A DNA stretch of 64,000 bases, from contig NZ_BMTQ01000011.1 in NCBI RefSeq assembly GCF_014649755.1, positions 212,439-276,438 of the forward strand. The letters are read 5' to 3'. Both the position numbers and the translations under genes were made by a program. Of the stretch, positions 40,799 through 49,738 are shown in pieces. Under the pieces are notes generated by a model. That model saw only the letters and a list, made by a program, of their open reading frames with translations, was not told the DNA's origin and made no database searches. The DNA comes from Streptomyces litmocidini. Lineage in GTDB: Bacteria; Actinomycetota; Actinomycetes; Streptomycetales; Streptomycetaceae. Within the stretch, counting starts at the first letter, position 1. Each line of letters opens with the position of its first letter.

Positions 40799-42307
40799 TC
40801 AGGTGCTGTCCGCCGCGCCGGTCGCCCTGGCGTGGCGCACCAGGGCCGATCCGGTCAGGCAGACGATGCCCACGGCGCTCAGGAGCGCCAGCGCCTTCGC
40901 CCAGGCGAAGGTGGTGGCGAGACTGGTGCCCAGCAGGTCGCCGCCGCGCGCGCTCGCGACTCCGTGGAGCGCGATGACGACGATGGCGAGGCCCGCGCCG
41001 GCGGCCCAGACGATCAGCGTGTCCCGGGCCACGAGCCACACCGCGCACGCAAGGCAGAGCACGGTGACGACCGCGGACACCGCCTCCGCGTCGCCGCCCG
41101 AGCGCAGGCCCGCGAGGTCCACCGGCAGGTGGAGGAGGCCGCAGGCGAAGAGCGCGAGCGCCGCGGGCCAGCGCAGGGCCGACCGCAGTGCGGGCGAGGC
41201 GGTGTGGCTGCCGGGCCCCGAGGCCAGCGCGCCGTCCAGGCCGGACTTCCGCTCCTTGGCACCCCGGCCGCGCTTCGGGGCGGTGGCGGCCGGTGCCGCT
41301 CCCTCGCCCTTCTTCTCCCTGGCGGGTTCGGCCTGCCGCGTCCCGCCGTCCCCGCCCGCGGCGTTCTGCCAGTCGCTGCTGTCGGCGCCGAGGATGCCGA
41401 CGAGCCGGACCACGTCCTCGACCGGCCGGCCCACCGCCGCGGCGCGCAGCGTGGTCTCGGCCTGGTGGAGGTCGTACCCGGACGCGTTCAGCAGCGCGAG
41501 CAGCTGGCGCACCTCGTCCAGCGGACGGGTGACGGCCGCCGCGCGGAGCGCCACGTCCGCGGGACTGGAGAGTTCGCCGGTCTCCTGGAGGCGGGCCACC
41601 AGCGCGGCCACCTCCTCCACCGGCCGCTCGGTCGCCGCCGTCCGCAGAAGCGTGTGCACCGCTTCGTCACCGGTCTCGTCGTGGGCGGCCGCCGGCTCGG
41701 GAGCGGCGTGCGGCCGCGGGTCGGCCGGGGGTTCGGGGGCTTCCTGGGCGACCTGCGGCTCCGGGCCGGCCGAGGACTCCGGGCCGGCCGAGGCCATCGG
41801 GTCGGCCGACGACTCAGGAGCGGCCGGGTCTTCCGGGGTGGCCGGGTCTTCCGGGGTGGTCGAGGACTCCGGGGTGGCCGAGGACTCCGCGGCGGCCTGC
41901 GCCTCCGGCTCGGCTGGAGGTTCTGGGCCGACCGGGAACTTCGGATCGGCCGGGAACTTCAGAGCGGCCGGGAACTTCGGAGCGGCCGGGAACCGCAGAT
42001 CGGCCGGAAGCTCCGGGGCGGCCGGAGACTGCACGGCGGCCGGGGACTCCGCGGCGACCGGGAACTCCGGTCCGGCCGGGGACTCCGGTTCGGCTGGGAG
42101 CACCGGCGCCGTCGGGGCCGCCGGGCCGGCCGGAACCGCCGTTCCCACCGGTACGGCGGGGGAAGTGGGCGGTCGATCGGGGTAGGGGGGTGTGCCGAAC
42201 GCCGGGGACGAGGAGACAAGCGGCTGGCGGGACGGACCCGGGCGAGGCTCTGTGGTCGGTTCTATCTCGTCGTCCGCCGGTCGGATGTGCGGGAGGTCGG
42301 GGGTCAT
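40799..42307 (-). CDS. Pro/Ala-rich membrane protein with three RPxxEV helical repeats
   Basis: A 502-residue protein of unknown function. Residues 1-215 are disordered and Pro/Ala/Glu-rich, including short FPAxPK-type repeats. Residues 220-330 contain three related units of about 37 residues, each with LRxAAxxRPxxEVxxLxxxL (TAATERPVEEVAALV, AAAVTRPLDEVRQLL, AAAVGRPVEDVVRLV). After a basic linker (PKRGRGAKERKSG), four or five C-terminal transmembrane helices end the protein. GGAG 8 nt before the ATG at 42307 is better than the open frame to 42379. It may be a membrane scaffold or sensor. It is not linked to the CTGACGG sites. Confidence 0.7.
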   Translation of the reverse strand: MTPDLPHIRPADDEIEPTTEPRPGPSRQPLVSSSPAFGTPPYPDRPPTSPAVPVGTAVPAGPAAPTAPVLPAEPESPAGPEFPVAAESPAAVQSPAAPELPADLRFPAAPKFPAALKFPADPKFPVGPEPPAEPEAQAAAESSATPESSTTPEDPATPEDPAAPESSADPMASAGPESSAGPEPQVAQEAPEPPADPRPHAAPEPAAAHDETGDEAVHTLLRTAATERPVEEVAALVARLQETGELSSPADVALRAAAVTRPLDEVRQLLALLNASGYDLHQAETTLRAAAVGRPVEDVVRLVGILGADSSDWQNAAGGDGGTRQAEPAREKKGEGAAPAATAPKRGRGAKERKSGLDGALASGPGSHTASPALRSALRWPAALALFACGLLHLPVDLAGLRSGGDAEAVSAVVTVLCLACAVWLVARDTLIVWAAGAGLAIVVIALHGVASARGGDLLGTSLATTFAWAKALALLSAVGIVCLTGSALVRHARATGAADST

Positions 42308-42490
42308 GTCACAGGCTCCGTTCGTGAACATCCCGGGGGACGTCCACCATGGCTGTCTCGTGATGTGCAAGAAACGCACACTTGACTACTATTTGTGCGC
42401 AGCTCATGACATGACGCCATCAGGGGGCGGCCTCGTTGGGCCGATGGGGCGACGAGCGGCCCGGACCGGGGCGTACGGCGGGGCCCGCAC

Positions 42491-42532
42491 GGATGCGGCC
42501 GGGCCCCCTCCGGAGGGGGCCCGGCCGCATCC
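42491..42532. terminator. 42-bp perfect palindrome, terminator
   Basis: GGATGCGGCCGGGCCCCCTCC (42491-42511) is followed directly by its exact complement (42512-42532). It ends the minus-strand amidohydrolase gene. Unloopable centre bases would form a 4-nt loop. Confidence 0.8.
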
Positions 42533-42544
42533 GGAGGGCGGGCC

Positions 42545-43762
42545 CTACGGCCGCCAGAGGCCGTCCGGCGTCAGTCCGAGGAGCTCGATCGCGTTGCCGC
42601 GGACGATCCGCTCGACGACGTCCGCCGGCAGGTGGCCCATCTGCGTCTCGCCGACCTCCTTCGACTTGGGCCAGGTGGAGTCCGAGTGCGGGTAGTCGGT
42701 CTCGTACAGGACGTTCCCCGCTCCGATCGCGTCGAGGTTGCGGAGCCCGAAGGCGTCGTCGAAGAAGCAGCCGAAGACGTGGTCCGCGAAGAGCTCGGAG
42801 GGCGGGCGGGTGACCTTGTCGGCGACGCCGCCCCAGGCGCGGTTCTCCTCCCAGACGACGTCGGCGCGCTCCAGGATGTACGGGATCCAGCCGATCTGGC
42901 CTTCCGCGTACATGATCCGCAGGTTCGGGAAGCGCTCGAACTTGCCGCTCATCAGCCAGTCGACCATCGAGAAGCAGCAGTTCGCGAAGGTGATGGTGGA
43001 GCCGACGGCCGGCGGCGCGTCGGAGGAGGTCGACGGCATGCGGCTGGAGGAGCCGATGTGCATCGCGATGACCGTGCCGGTCTCGTCGCACGCCCGGAGG
43101 AAGGGGTCCCAGTGGTCCGTGTGGACCGAGGGGAGGCCGAGGTGCGGCGGGATCTCGGAGAAGGCGACGGCCCGGACCCCGCGCGCGGCGTTGCGGCGGA
43201 CCTCGGCGGCGGCGAGCTCGGGATCCCAGAGCGGGATGAGGGTGAGCGGGATCAGCCGCCCGCGCGCCTCGGGCCCGCACCACTCCTCGACCGTCCAGTC
43301 GTTGTAGGCGCGGACGCAGAGCAGCCCGAGCTCGCGGTCGCTCGCCTCGGTGAAGGTCTGCCCGCAGAAGCGGGGGAAGGTGGGGAAGCAGAGCGCGGAC
43401 TGGACGTGGTTGACGTCCATGTCGGCGAGCCGGTCCGGCACGGAGTGGGAGCCGGGCCGCATCTGCTCGTACGTGATGACTTCGAGGCGTATCTCGTCCC
43501 GGTCGTAGCCGACGGCGGTGTCGAGCCGTGTGAGGGGTCTGTGCAGGTCCTCGTACACCCACCAGTCGCCGATCGGGCCCTCGTCCCCCCGGTCGCCCAT
43601 GACGGGGGCGAACCTGCCGCCGAGGAAGGTCATTTCCTTGAGCGGGGCGCGGACGATCCGGGGTCCGGTGTCGTGGTACCGGGACGGGAGCCGGTCCCGC
43701 CAGACGTGCGGGGGCTCCACGGTGTGGTCGTCCACCGAGATGATCTTCGGGAAGGTCTCCAT
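42545..43762 (-). CDS. Metal-dependent amidohydrolase (amidohydrolase_2) of the CTGACGG regulon
   Basis: A 405-residue TIM-barrel hydrolase or decarboxylase of the ACMSD-like branch. The N-terminal metal motif is modified to SVDDHTVEPP, the typical form in this actinobacterial group. AMHIGSSS near residue 236 gives a metal His, and YETDYPHSDSTWP near 365 gives the catalytic Asp. Relatives decarboxylate or hydrolyse ring compounds. A frame start at the GTG 43771 is possible, but METFPKIISVDDH at 43762 matches homologues. A CTGACGG palindrome lies 21 bp upstream. It is divergent from afsR (166 bp). Confidence 0.87.
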   Translation of the reverse strand: METFPKIISVDDHTVEPPHVWRDRLPSRYHDTGPRIVRAPLKEMTFLGGRFAPVMGDRGDEGPIGDWWVYEDLHRPLTRLDTAVGYDRDEIRLEVITYEQMRPGSHSVPDRLADMDVNHVQSALCFPTFPRFCGQTFTEASDRELGLLCVRAYNDWTVEEWCGPEARGRLIPLTLIPLWDPELAAAEVRRNAARGVRAVAFSEIPPHLGLPSVHTDHWDPFLRACDETGTVIAMHIGSSSRMPSTSSDAPPAVGSTITFANCCFSMVDWLMSGKFERFPNLRIMYAEGQIGWIPYILERADVVWEENRAWGGVADKVTRPPSELFADHVFGCFFDDAFGLRNLDAIGAGNVLYETDYPHSDSTWPKSKEVGETQMGHLPADVVERIVRGNAIELLGLTPDGLWRP

Positions 43763-43783
43763 GGCTTTCACGGTAGCGCTGAT

Positions 43784-43798
43784 CTGACGGGCCGTCAG
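43784..43798. promoter_or_regulatory. CTGACGG operator 6, in the afsR/amidohydrolase intergenic region
   Basis: CTGACGGGCCGTCAG, a perfect palindrome apart from the centre. It lies 21 bp before the amidohydrolase start and 130 bp before afsR. Confidence 0.75.
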
Positions 43799-43928
43799 CT
43801 GTCGGGCGCCGGAACCACCGGGTCACCGGTGCACAACGGCTTCACAACGACCGACCCGATGCTGACGGACTCCCTCCGGACAAGGCAGACTGTCCTGGGC
43901 GAAACCAGCGGCAGCGGCAGGGGGAGCG

Positions 43929-46900
43929 ATGGACCGTGAGAACGGGCCGCGAGTTCCAGCGCGGTTCCCGGGCGGAGACGACGCCGAGGCCGGATCCGGT
44001 GTGCCCGCCCAGCGGAACGGCCGGAGGACGGCCGTCACCGGCGGCGACCGGACCCGGCACACGGCCGGCGGCGGAGACACGTCCGGCACCACGAAGGCGC
44101 CCCGCGGCGGAGACACGTCCGGCACCACGGACACGCCCCGCGGCGGAGACACGACCGGCACCGCGCAGAAGACCGGCACCCCGGACACGCCCCGCACCAG
44201 GCAGGTGGCCGGCGAAGGGCTCCGCTTCGGGGTGCTCGGCCCCGTCCGCGCCTGGCGCGACGGCGAACCCGTCCCCACCGGCTCCCCGCAGCAGCGCGCC
44301 CTGCTCGCCGCGCTGCTCCTCCGCGGCGGCCGCACCGCCACCGCGCACGAGCTGATCGACGCGCTCTGGGGCGAGGAACCCCCCTCCCAGGCGCTCGCCG
44401 CGGTCCGTACGTACGCCTCCCGGCTCCGCAAGGCCCTCGACCCGGACGTCCTCGTCAGCGAGTCCGGCGGCTACGCGCTCCGCACCCCCGCCGCCGCGCT
44501 CGACGTCACCGCCGCCCAGGAGCTCGCCGCCGAGGCCGAGAAGCTCCGCGCGGCCGGAGACCGGGCGGGCGCCCGCGCGCGGCTCGCCGAGGCGCTCGAC
44601 CTGTGGGACGGCGAGGTGCTGGCCTCCGTGCCCGGCCCGTACGCCGAGACCCAGCGGACCCGCCTGGAGGAGTGGCGGCTCACCCTCCTCGAAACCCGCC
44701 TGGACATCGACCTGGAGGTCGGCGCGCACGCGGAGGCCGTCTCCGAGCTGACCGCGCTCACCGCCGCGCACCCCCTGCGGGAACGCCTGCGCGAACTCCT
44801 CATGCTCGCGCTCTACCGCAGCGGCCGGCAGGCGGAAGCCCTCGCGGTGTACGCGGACACCCGCCGGCTCCTCGCCGACGAACTGGGCGTCGACCCGACC
44901 CCCGAGCTGTCCCGGCTCCAGCAGCGCATCCTCCAGGCCGACGCCGAGCTCGCGCGCCCGGTGGAGGAGCCGGCCCCCGCCGCCGCGCCCGTGGCCCGCC
45001 CCGCCCAGCTCCCGGCGACGGTCCCGGACTTCACCGGCCGGTCGTCCTTCGTACGGGAACTGGGCACGCGGCTCGCCACCGCCGAGGGATCCGTCATGGC
45101 GGTCTCGGCGCTCGCGGGCATCGGCGGCGTCGGCAAGACCACGCTCGCCGTGCACGTCGCCCACGAGGCCCGGCCGCACTTCCCGGACGGCCAGCTGTAC
45201 GTGGACCTCCAGGGCGCCGGCTCGCGCGCCGCCGCGCCGGAGACCGTCCTCGGGTCCTTCCTCCGCGCCCTCGGCACCCCCGACTCGGCCATCCCGGACT
45301 CGCTCGACGACCGGGCGGCGCTGTACCGCTCGACGCTCGACGGCCGCCGGGTCCTGGTCCTCCTGGACAACGCCCGCGACGCGGCCCAGATCCGCCCCCT
45401 GCTCCCCGGCACGGCGGGCTGCGCGGCCCTGGTCACGAGCCGCATCCGCATGGTCGACCTGGCGGGCGCGCACCTGGTGGACCTGGACGTGATGTCTCCG
45501 GAGGAGGCGCTCCAGCTGTTCACGAGGATCGTGGGCGAGGAGCGGGTGCAGTCGGAGCGGGAGGCGGCCCTGGACGTGGTCGCGGCCTGCGGCTTCCTCC
45601 CGCTGGCGATCCGCATCGCGGCGTCCCGCCTGGCGGCGCGGCGGACGTGGACGGTCTCGGTCCTGGCGGCGAAGCTGGCGGACGAGCGGCGCCGCCTGGA
45701 CGAGCTCCAGGCGGGCGACCTGGCCGTCAAGGCGACCTTCGAACTCGGCTACGGCCAGCTGGAGCCGGCGCAGGCCCGCGCCTTCCGGCTCCTGGGCCTG
45801 GCGGACGGCCCGGACATCTCGCTGGCCGCTGCGGCGGCGGTCCTGGACCTGCCCCTCTGGGACACGGAGGACCTCCTGGAGGCCCTGGTCGACACGTCCC
45901 TGGTGGAATCGGCGGCCCCCGGCCGCTACCGGTACCACGACCTCGTCCGGCTCTACGCGCGTGCGTGCGCGGACCGCGACGAACAGCGCCCGTCGGAGAA
46001 GGAGGCGGCGCTCTCGCGCCTCCTGGACTTCTACCTCTCGACGGCGGCGAGGGTGTACGCCATCGAGCGCCCCGGCGACCGGCTGGTCGACCACCTGGAA
46101 CCGACCTCGTACGAGGGCCTCGTCTTCACGGACCGCCACGCGGCCCAGGACTGGCTGTACGCGGAGGCGAACTGCCTCCTGGCGTGCGTCCGCCAGTCGG
46201 CCTCGTCCCCGACGACCCTGCGCCGGGGGGTGGACCTCCTGTGGGCGTCCCTGGACCTCGCGGAGTCGGGCGCGAACTCCAGGGAGTACGAGGCGGTGGC
46301 GACGGTGCTGCGGGAGGCGGCGAGCGGGGCGGGTGACGTCCGCACGGAGGGCCGCGCGGCGCTGACCCTGGCGTACGTCCAGCACGTGTCGGGCCGCTTC
46401 GACGAGGCCGACGGCCACGCCCACGAGGCGATGGACCTCGCCTCCGCGACGGGTGACGGTCTTCCGCTGTGCTGGGCGGCCAACGCCCTGGGCATCATGG
46501 CTCTCTACCAGGGCCGGAACGCCGACGGAGAGCGCTTCCTCGCCCAGGCGACGGCGGCGTTCCGGTCCTGTGACGACGCGGCCGGCGAGGCCAGCGCCCT
46601 GTGCAACCTCTCCCGGATCCACCTGGCCATGGGACAGACGGACATCGCGGTCGAACTGGCCCAGCGCGGAACCGACATGTACGACGCCCTGGGCCACTCC
46701 CTCAAGGGCGCCAACGGCCGCTACGCGCTCGGGCTCGCGCTGACCCAGAGCGGTCAGCTGGTCGAAGCCGCGGCGCGGCTCACCGAGGCCCTCGAAGTGT
46801 TCCAGGACAGCAGGCAGCGCCTCTGGGAGGGCATGTCGCTCTTCCGGATCGCCGAGGTGGACATCGCCGCTCACCGGTACGCCCAGGCCGCGGCGAACTC

Positions 46901-47108
46901 CGAGATGGCCCTGGTCATCCTCCGGGGAGTGGGCGGCGAGTGGCGTCGTGGGCAGGTCCTCGTCGTTCTGGGGCGCGCGCTGTCCGGCATCGGGCAGCAC
47001 GGACGGGCACGGGTCTGCTGGCAGGAGGCCCTCGACATCTTCGTGGAGCTGGGCTCGCCGGAGGAATCAGAGGTGCGGGCCCTCCTGCTGGAAACGGCCG
47101 CGGCCTGA
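43929..47108 (+). CDS. afsR: Global regulator AfsR (SARP with NB-ARC and TPR domains)
   Basis: A 1059-residue activator. Residues 1-95 are a disordered tail with a 12-residue repeat (GGDTSGTTxxPR). An OmpR-like DNA-binding domain starts at LRFGVLGPVRAW near 98, and a BTAD domain spans to about 340. An NB-ARC ATPase has the P-loop GIGGVGKTT near 396 and LVLLDNARDAAQIRP. C-terminal TPRs occupy about 780-1050. The order and many blocks match S. coelicolor AfsR closely (for example KATFELGYGQLEPAQARAF). There AfsK phosphorylates AfsR, which then activates afsS and with it antibiotic production. GGGGGAG precedes the ATG. afsS follows 212 bp downstream. Confidence 0.92.
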   Translation: MDRENGPRVPARFPGGDDAEAGSGVPAQRNGRRTAVTGGDRTRHTAGGGDTSGTTKAPRGGDTSGTTDTPRGGDTTGTAQKTGTPDTPRTRQVAGEGLRFGVLGPVRAWRDGEPVPTGSPQQRALLAALLLRGGRTATAHELIDALWGEEPPSQALAAVRTYASRLRKALDPDVLVSESGGYALRTPAAALDVTAAQELAAEAEKLRAAGDRAGARARLAEALDLWDGEVLASVPGPYAETQRTRLEEWRLTLLETRLDIDLEVGAHAEAVSELTALTAAHPLRERLRELLMLALYRSGRQAEALAVYADTRRLLADELGVDPTPELSRLQQRILQADAELARPVEEPAPAAAPVARPAQLPATVPDFTGRSSFVRELGTRLATAEGSVMAVSALAGIGGVGKTTLAVHVAHEARPHFPDGQLYVDLQGAGSRAAAPETVLGSFLRALGTPDSAIPDSLDDRAALYRSTLDGRRVLVLLDNARDAAQIRPLLPGTAGCAALVTSRIRMVDLAGAHLVDLDVMSPEEALQLFTRIVGEERVQSEREAALDVVAACGFLPLAIRIAASRLAARRTWTVSVLAAKLADERRRLDELQAGDLAVKATFELGYGQLEPAQARAFRLLGLADGPDISLAAAAAVLDLPLWDTEDLLEALVDTSLVESAAPGRYRYHDLVRLYARACADRDEQRPSEKEAALSRLLDFYLSTAARVYAIERPGDRLVDHLEPTSYEGLVFTDRHAAQDWLYAEANCLLACVRQSASSPTTLRRGVDLLWASLDLAESGANSREYEAVATVLREAASGAGDVRTEGRAALTLAYVQHVSGRFDEADGHAHEAMDLASATGDGLPLCWAANALGIMALYQGRNADGERFLAQATAAFRSCDDAAGEASALCNLSRIHLAMGQTDIAVELAQRGTDMYDALGHSLKGANGRYALGLALTQSGQLVEAAARLTEALEVFQDSRQRLWEGMSLFRIAEVDIAAHRYAQAAANSEMALVILRGVGGEWRRGQVLVVLGRALSGIGQHGRARVCWQEALDIFVELGSPEESEVRALLLETAAA

Positions 47109-47122
47109 CCACTGAGCTGCCC

Positions 47123-47144
47123 GTTCATCGTTCGTTTATGGCGG
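47123..47144 (+). promoter_or_regulatory. PHO-box-like direct repeats (AfsR/PhoP site) before afsS
   Basis: GTTCATCGTTC (47123-47133) and GTTTATGGCGG (47134-47144) are adjacent 11-bp direct repeats close to the PhoP consensus GTTCACC-N4. In S. coelicolor AfsR and PhoP compete for such repeats in the afsS promoter. Confidence 0.65.
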
Positions 47145-47220
47145 TGGGGCAGTCTTCTCTCATCGATCCGCCGTGTCGGGGGGCAGACGGGTCGATGGTA
47201 CGGCCGTCACACCGTCGCAC

Positions 47221-47285
47221 TAGGGTGAACGGCTCCGAGTGGGCCCTCCGGCTGTCCACGGGGGAACGGCTGGCAGGGCCCACTC
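47221..47285 (+). promoter_or_regulatory. afsS leader: candidate -10 and a long-stem hairpin
   Basis: TAGGGT (47221-47226) looks like a -10 box. It is followed by a hairpin with a perfect 11-bp stem, GAGTGGGCCCT (47237-47247) with AGGGCCCACTC (47275-47285), ending 36 bp before the afsS ATG. The stem could block or pace expression, or stabilise the message. Confidence 0.4.
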
Positions 47286-47320
47286 GCCCCATCCGAAGTC
47301 ATTTACGGGAGTTGATCAGA

Positions 47321-47530
47321 ATGGCCGACCTGAACCCGACGAACCCGCTCGCCGCCGGCGAAGAGATCGTCAGCAAGAACATGCACGCGACGGACGCTCC
47401 GCTCACCGACGCCGTGGCCGAGAAGCTCGGCCTCAGCGGCAACATGCACGCCACCGCGGAGCCCATCGACGCCGCCGCCGGCACGGCCACCACCGACAAC
47501 ATGCACGCCACGAGCGAGCCGGCCAACTAA
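47321..47530 (+). CDS. afsS: AfsS-like small regulatory protein with three NMHAT repeats
   Basis: A 69-residue acidic cytoplasmic protein directly downstream of afsR. It contains the pentapeptide NMHAT three times (SKNMHATDAP, SGNMHATAEP, TDNMHATSEP), each followed by an acidic/Pro segment. S. coelicolor AfsS is a small protein in the same position with three tandem DNHMP-type repeats, so position, size and repeat architecture agree although the repeat sequence differs. AfsS mediates AfsR control of antibiotic synthesis and nutrient stress; its molecular action is unknown. GGGAG lies 9 nt before the ATG. Confidence 0.75.
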   Translation: MADLNPTNPLAAGEEIVSKNMHATDAPLTDAVAEKLGLSGNMHATAEPIDAAAGTATTDNMHATSEPAN

Positions 47531-47796
47531 GCCACTCCCGACGGGGAACGGCACCGGCGGCGACTTCGGGGGAGCTGCCGGGGCCGGACAGGGGGTCCGG
47601 TCGACGGGGGAGCACACGGGCTCGGGGGACACCCGGCGGAACCAGGGGGGATCCGTCCGGGCAGGGCCCGTGCGCAACGCGATCGGACCACCGCACGACG
47701 GAGGGGCCGGGCATCCGCCCGGCCCCTCCGCCCGTTCGGCACCGCCCCTCGATCCGGACGTCCGCCGTCCCCACCGGGCCCCGCGTTCCCGGGCCG
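47531..47796. other. afsS downstream region with hairpin
   Basis: No gene is seen. A perfect stem GAGGGGCCGGGC/GCCCGGCCCCTC with loop ATCC lies at 47701-47728. Confidence 0.5.
47701..47728. terminator. Terminator after afsS
   Basis: A 12-bp perfect stem with loop ATCC, 170 bp past the afsS stop and facing the convergent small gene. Confidence 0.7.
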
Positions 47797-48027
47797 TCAG
47801 CGGGCGCGGCAGCCGAGGCCGCCGGACTTCCGGGGGGCGGCGGGTGCGCCGGCGACCGTGATGCGCAGGTGGAGCGTGCCGTCGCCGAGCCTCGCCGTGA
47901 CGAGTTCCCCGTGGCGGCAGGGGCGGACGGTGATGTGGGCGGGACCGGACGGCAGCCGGACGGTGAGGATCACGCCCTGGGCGGCCTGCCGCGGGGTGGG
48001 CGTGAGGGGGATCTCTTGCGTCGGCAC
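47797..48027 (-). CDS. Small hypothetical protein
   Basis: A 76-residue protein that I do not recognise. It starts MPTQEIPLTPTPRQAAQ and has a predicted beta-rich middle (VILTVRLPSGPAHITVRPC, LVTARLGDGTLHLRITVAG), with one Cys there and one near the end. GTG at 48027 has AGGAG 6 nt upstream, which supports a real gene. It lies between afsS and the acyl-CoA ligase gene and ends 80 bp from it. Confidence 0.55.
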   Translation of the reverse strand: MPTQEIPLTPTPRQAAQGVILTVRLPSGPAHITVRPCRHGELVTARLGDGTLHLRITVAGAPAAPRKSGGLGCRAR

Positions 48028-48107
48028 CGGCTGCTCCTGGGGTGGGGAGAGGCGAAGGGCTGCTCATCCGACCTGCGGGAGAAGGGAGTTGGTTGCGCTC
48101 CTCGCCC

Positions 48108-49694
48108 TCAGACGGCCGGGCGCGCCCTCAGTTCTCCCTTCACCACCTTCCCGCTCGCGTTCCTCGGCAGTTCCTCCACGAACTCGACCTCCCTCGGCAC
48201 CTTGTAGTTCGCCATCTCCCGGCGGGACCAGGCGATGACGTCGTCGGCCGTCAGGGTCGATCCCGCCCGCCGGACCGCGAAGGCCTTGCCGACCTCGCCC
48301 AGGCGCGGGTCCGGGACGCCGATGACGGCGACGTCCGCGATGTCGGGGTGGAGGCCGAGGAGCTGTTCGATCTCGGCCGGGTAGGCGTTGAAGCCGCCGA
48401 CGATGAACATGTCCTTCAGGCGGTCGGTGACGCGGAGGTTGCCGGCCCCGTCCAGGACTCCGATGTCGCCGGTGTGCAGCCAGCCGTCCGGGTCGATCGC
48501 CGCCGCCGTCGCCTCCTCGTCCTCGAAGTAGCCGCTCATCACGTGGTGGCCGCGGACCAGGATCTCGCCGGAGTCGGAGAGCCGGAGTTCCGTGCCGGGG
48601 ATCGGACGGCCCGACGTCGTGGCGATCGTCTCGTCGGGGTCGTCGCGGCGGCACATGGTGACGACGCCGCTCGCCTCGGAGAGGCCGTACGCGGTGAGGA
48701 CGGTGCCCACGCCCAGCTCGGAACGGAGGCGTTCGACGAGCCGCAGCGGGACGACGGCCGCTCCCGTCACGACGAGGCGGAGGGTGGAGAGGTCGTGCGC
48801 GGGGCGGGCCGGGTGGTCCAGGAGGGACTGGTGGAGGGTGGGCGGTCCGGGGAGGACGGTGACGCGCTCGGCGGCGACGGTGGCGAGGACGGTGTCCACG
48901 GCGAAGACGGACTGGGGGACGATCACCGCGCCCCGCATGAGGCAGGCGAGGACGCCGGCCTTGTAGCCGAAGGTGTGGAAGAAGGGGTTGACCACGAGGT
49001 AGCGGTCGCCTTCCCGGAGGCCGGCGAGTTCGGACCAGATCGCGTAGCAGCGCAGGGTCTGGGCGTGGCTGATGACGGCGCCCTTGGGGCGCCCTGTGGT
49101 GCCGGAGGTGTAGACGACGTCGGAGGGGGACGCGGGGTCGATGCCGTCGGCGCGGGCGCGGACGCGGGCGGCCGGGACGGTGTCCCCCTCGGCGAGGAAG
49201 GCCTTCAGGGTCGTCCAGCCCGCCTCGTCGGGGGCGGTGTCGCCGAGGACCACCACCCTTTCGAGGTCGGGGAGTTCGACGTCCGCGCGGCGCAGGGAGG
49301 CCACGTACGAGGTGCCGAGGAAGGTGCCGGTGACGAAGAGCAGCCGGGCGCGGGAGCGCCGGAGGACGTAGGCGGCCTCGGTGCCCTTGAAGCGGGTGTT
49401 CAGGGGGACGAGGACGGCGCCGGCGGTGACGGCGCCGAGGGCGGAGACGATCCAGTCGAGGGTGTTGGGGGCCCAGATCGCGACCCGGTCCCCGCCGCGT
49501 ATTCCGGTGGCGAGGCAGGCGGCGGCGGCCCGTTCGACGCGCTCGCCGAGTTCGGCGTACGTGACCCGGACGCGGCCGTCGACGACGGCCTCGCGCTGCC
49601 CGTGGCGTTCGGCCGCCGCCCGTACGAGGGCGGGGATCGTGCCCCATTCCAGGTCGCCGCGCGGGTCCTCGCCCCGCTCCGTGCCCACGTCCAT
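48108..49694 (-). CDS. FadD-type acyl-CoA synthetase of the CTGACGG regulon
   Basis: A 528-residue ANL enzyme that makes an acyl-CoA from a carboxylic acid. Core motifs: VVYTSGTTGRPKGAV, LTAYGLSEASGVVTM, DGWLHTGDIG, VTDRLKDMFIVGGFNAYP and LPRNASGKVVKGEL with the catalytic Lys near residue 518. The general look (AYGLSEASG, FFHTFGYKAG) recalls FadD3-like ligases that activate indane-type acids in steroid breakdown, but the substrate is not proven. ATG at 49694. It is divergent from the thiolase-like/DUF35/hydratase operon with a pair of CTGACGG operators between them (17 and 25 bp from the two starts). Confidence 0.88.
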   Translation of the reverse strand: MDVGTERGEDPRGDLEWGTIPALVRAAAERHGQREAVVDGRVRVTYAELGERVERAAAACLATGIRGGDRVAIWAPNTLDWIVSALGAVTAGAVLVPLNTRFKGTEAAYVLRRSRARLLFVTGTFLGTSYVASLRRADVELPDLERVVVLGDTAPDEAGWTTLKAFLAEGDTVPAARVRARADGIDPASPSDVVYTSGTTGRPKGAVISHAQTLRCYAIWSELAGLREGDRYLVVNPFFHTFGYKAGVLACLMRGAVIVPQSVFAVDTVLATVAAERVTVLPGPPTLHQSLLDHPARPAHDLSTLRLVVTGAAVVPLRLVERLRSELGVGTVLTAYGLSEASGVVTMCRRDDPDETIATTSGRPIPGTELRLSDSGEILVRGHHVMSGYFEDEEATAAAIDPDGWLHTGDIGVLDGAGNLRVTDRLKDMFIVGGFNAYPAEIEQLLGLHPDIADVAVIGVPDPRLGEVGKAFAVRRAGSTLTADDVIAWSRREMANYKVPREVEFVEELPRNASGKVVKGELRARPAV

Positions 49695-49711
49695 GCCCGA
49701 CCTCCCTGTAG

Positions 49712-49726
49712 CTGACTAACCGTCAG
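49712..49726. promoter_or_regulatory. CTGACGG operator 7
   Basis: CTGACTAACCGTCAG, 17 bp before the acyl-CoA ligase start at 49694; right half-site perfect. Confidence 0.7.
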
Positions 49727-49738
49727 ATTAGTTGTAGC

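Noticed and set aside
43929..47108. Pathway-specific SARP of a local antibiotic cluster
   Set aside because: Sequence and domain order match AfsR, a global regulator, and no PKS, NRPS or other biosynthetic core genes lie nearby.
46601..47530. A 309-residue protein including AfsS
   Set aside because: The first 240 codons lie in a shadow frame of afsR; only the part from the ATG at 47321 has a ribosome site and a conserved character.
47321..47530. A RiPP precursor peptide interpretation of the NMHAT repeats
   Set aside because: No modifying enzymes, protease or exporter are adjacent; the place after afsR and the triple repeat fit AfsS better.
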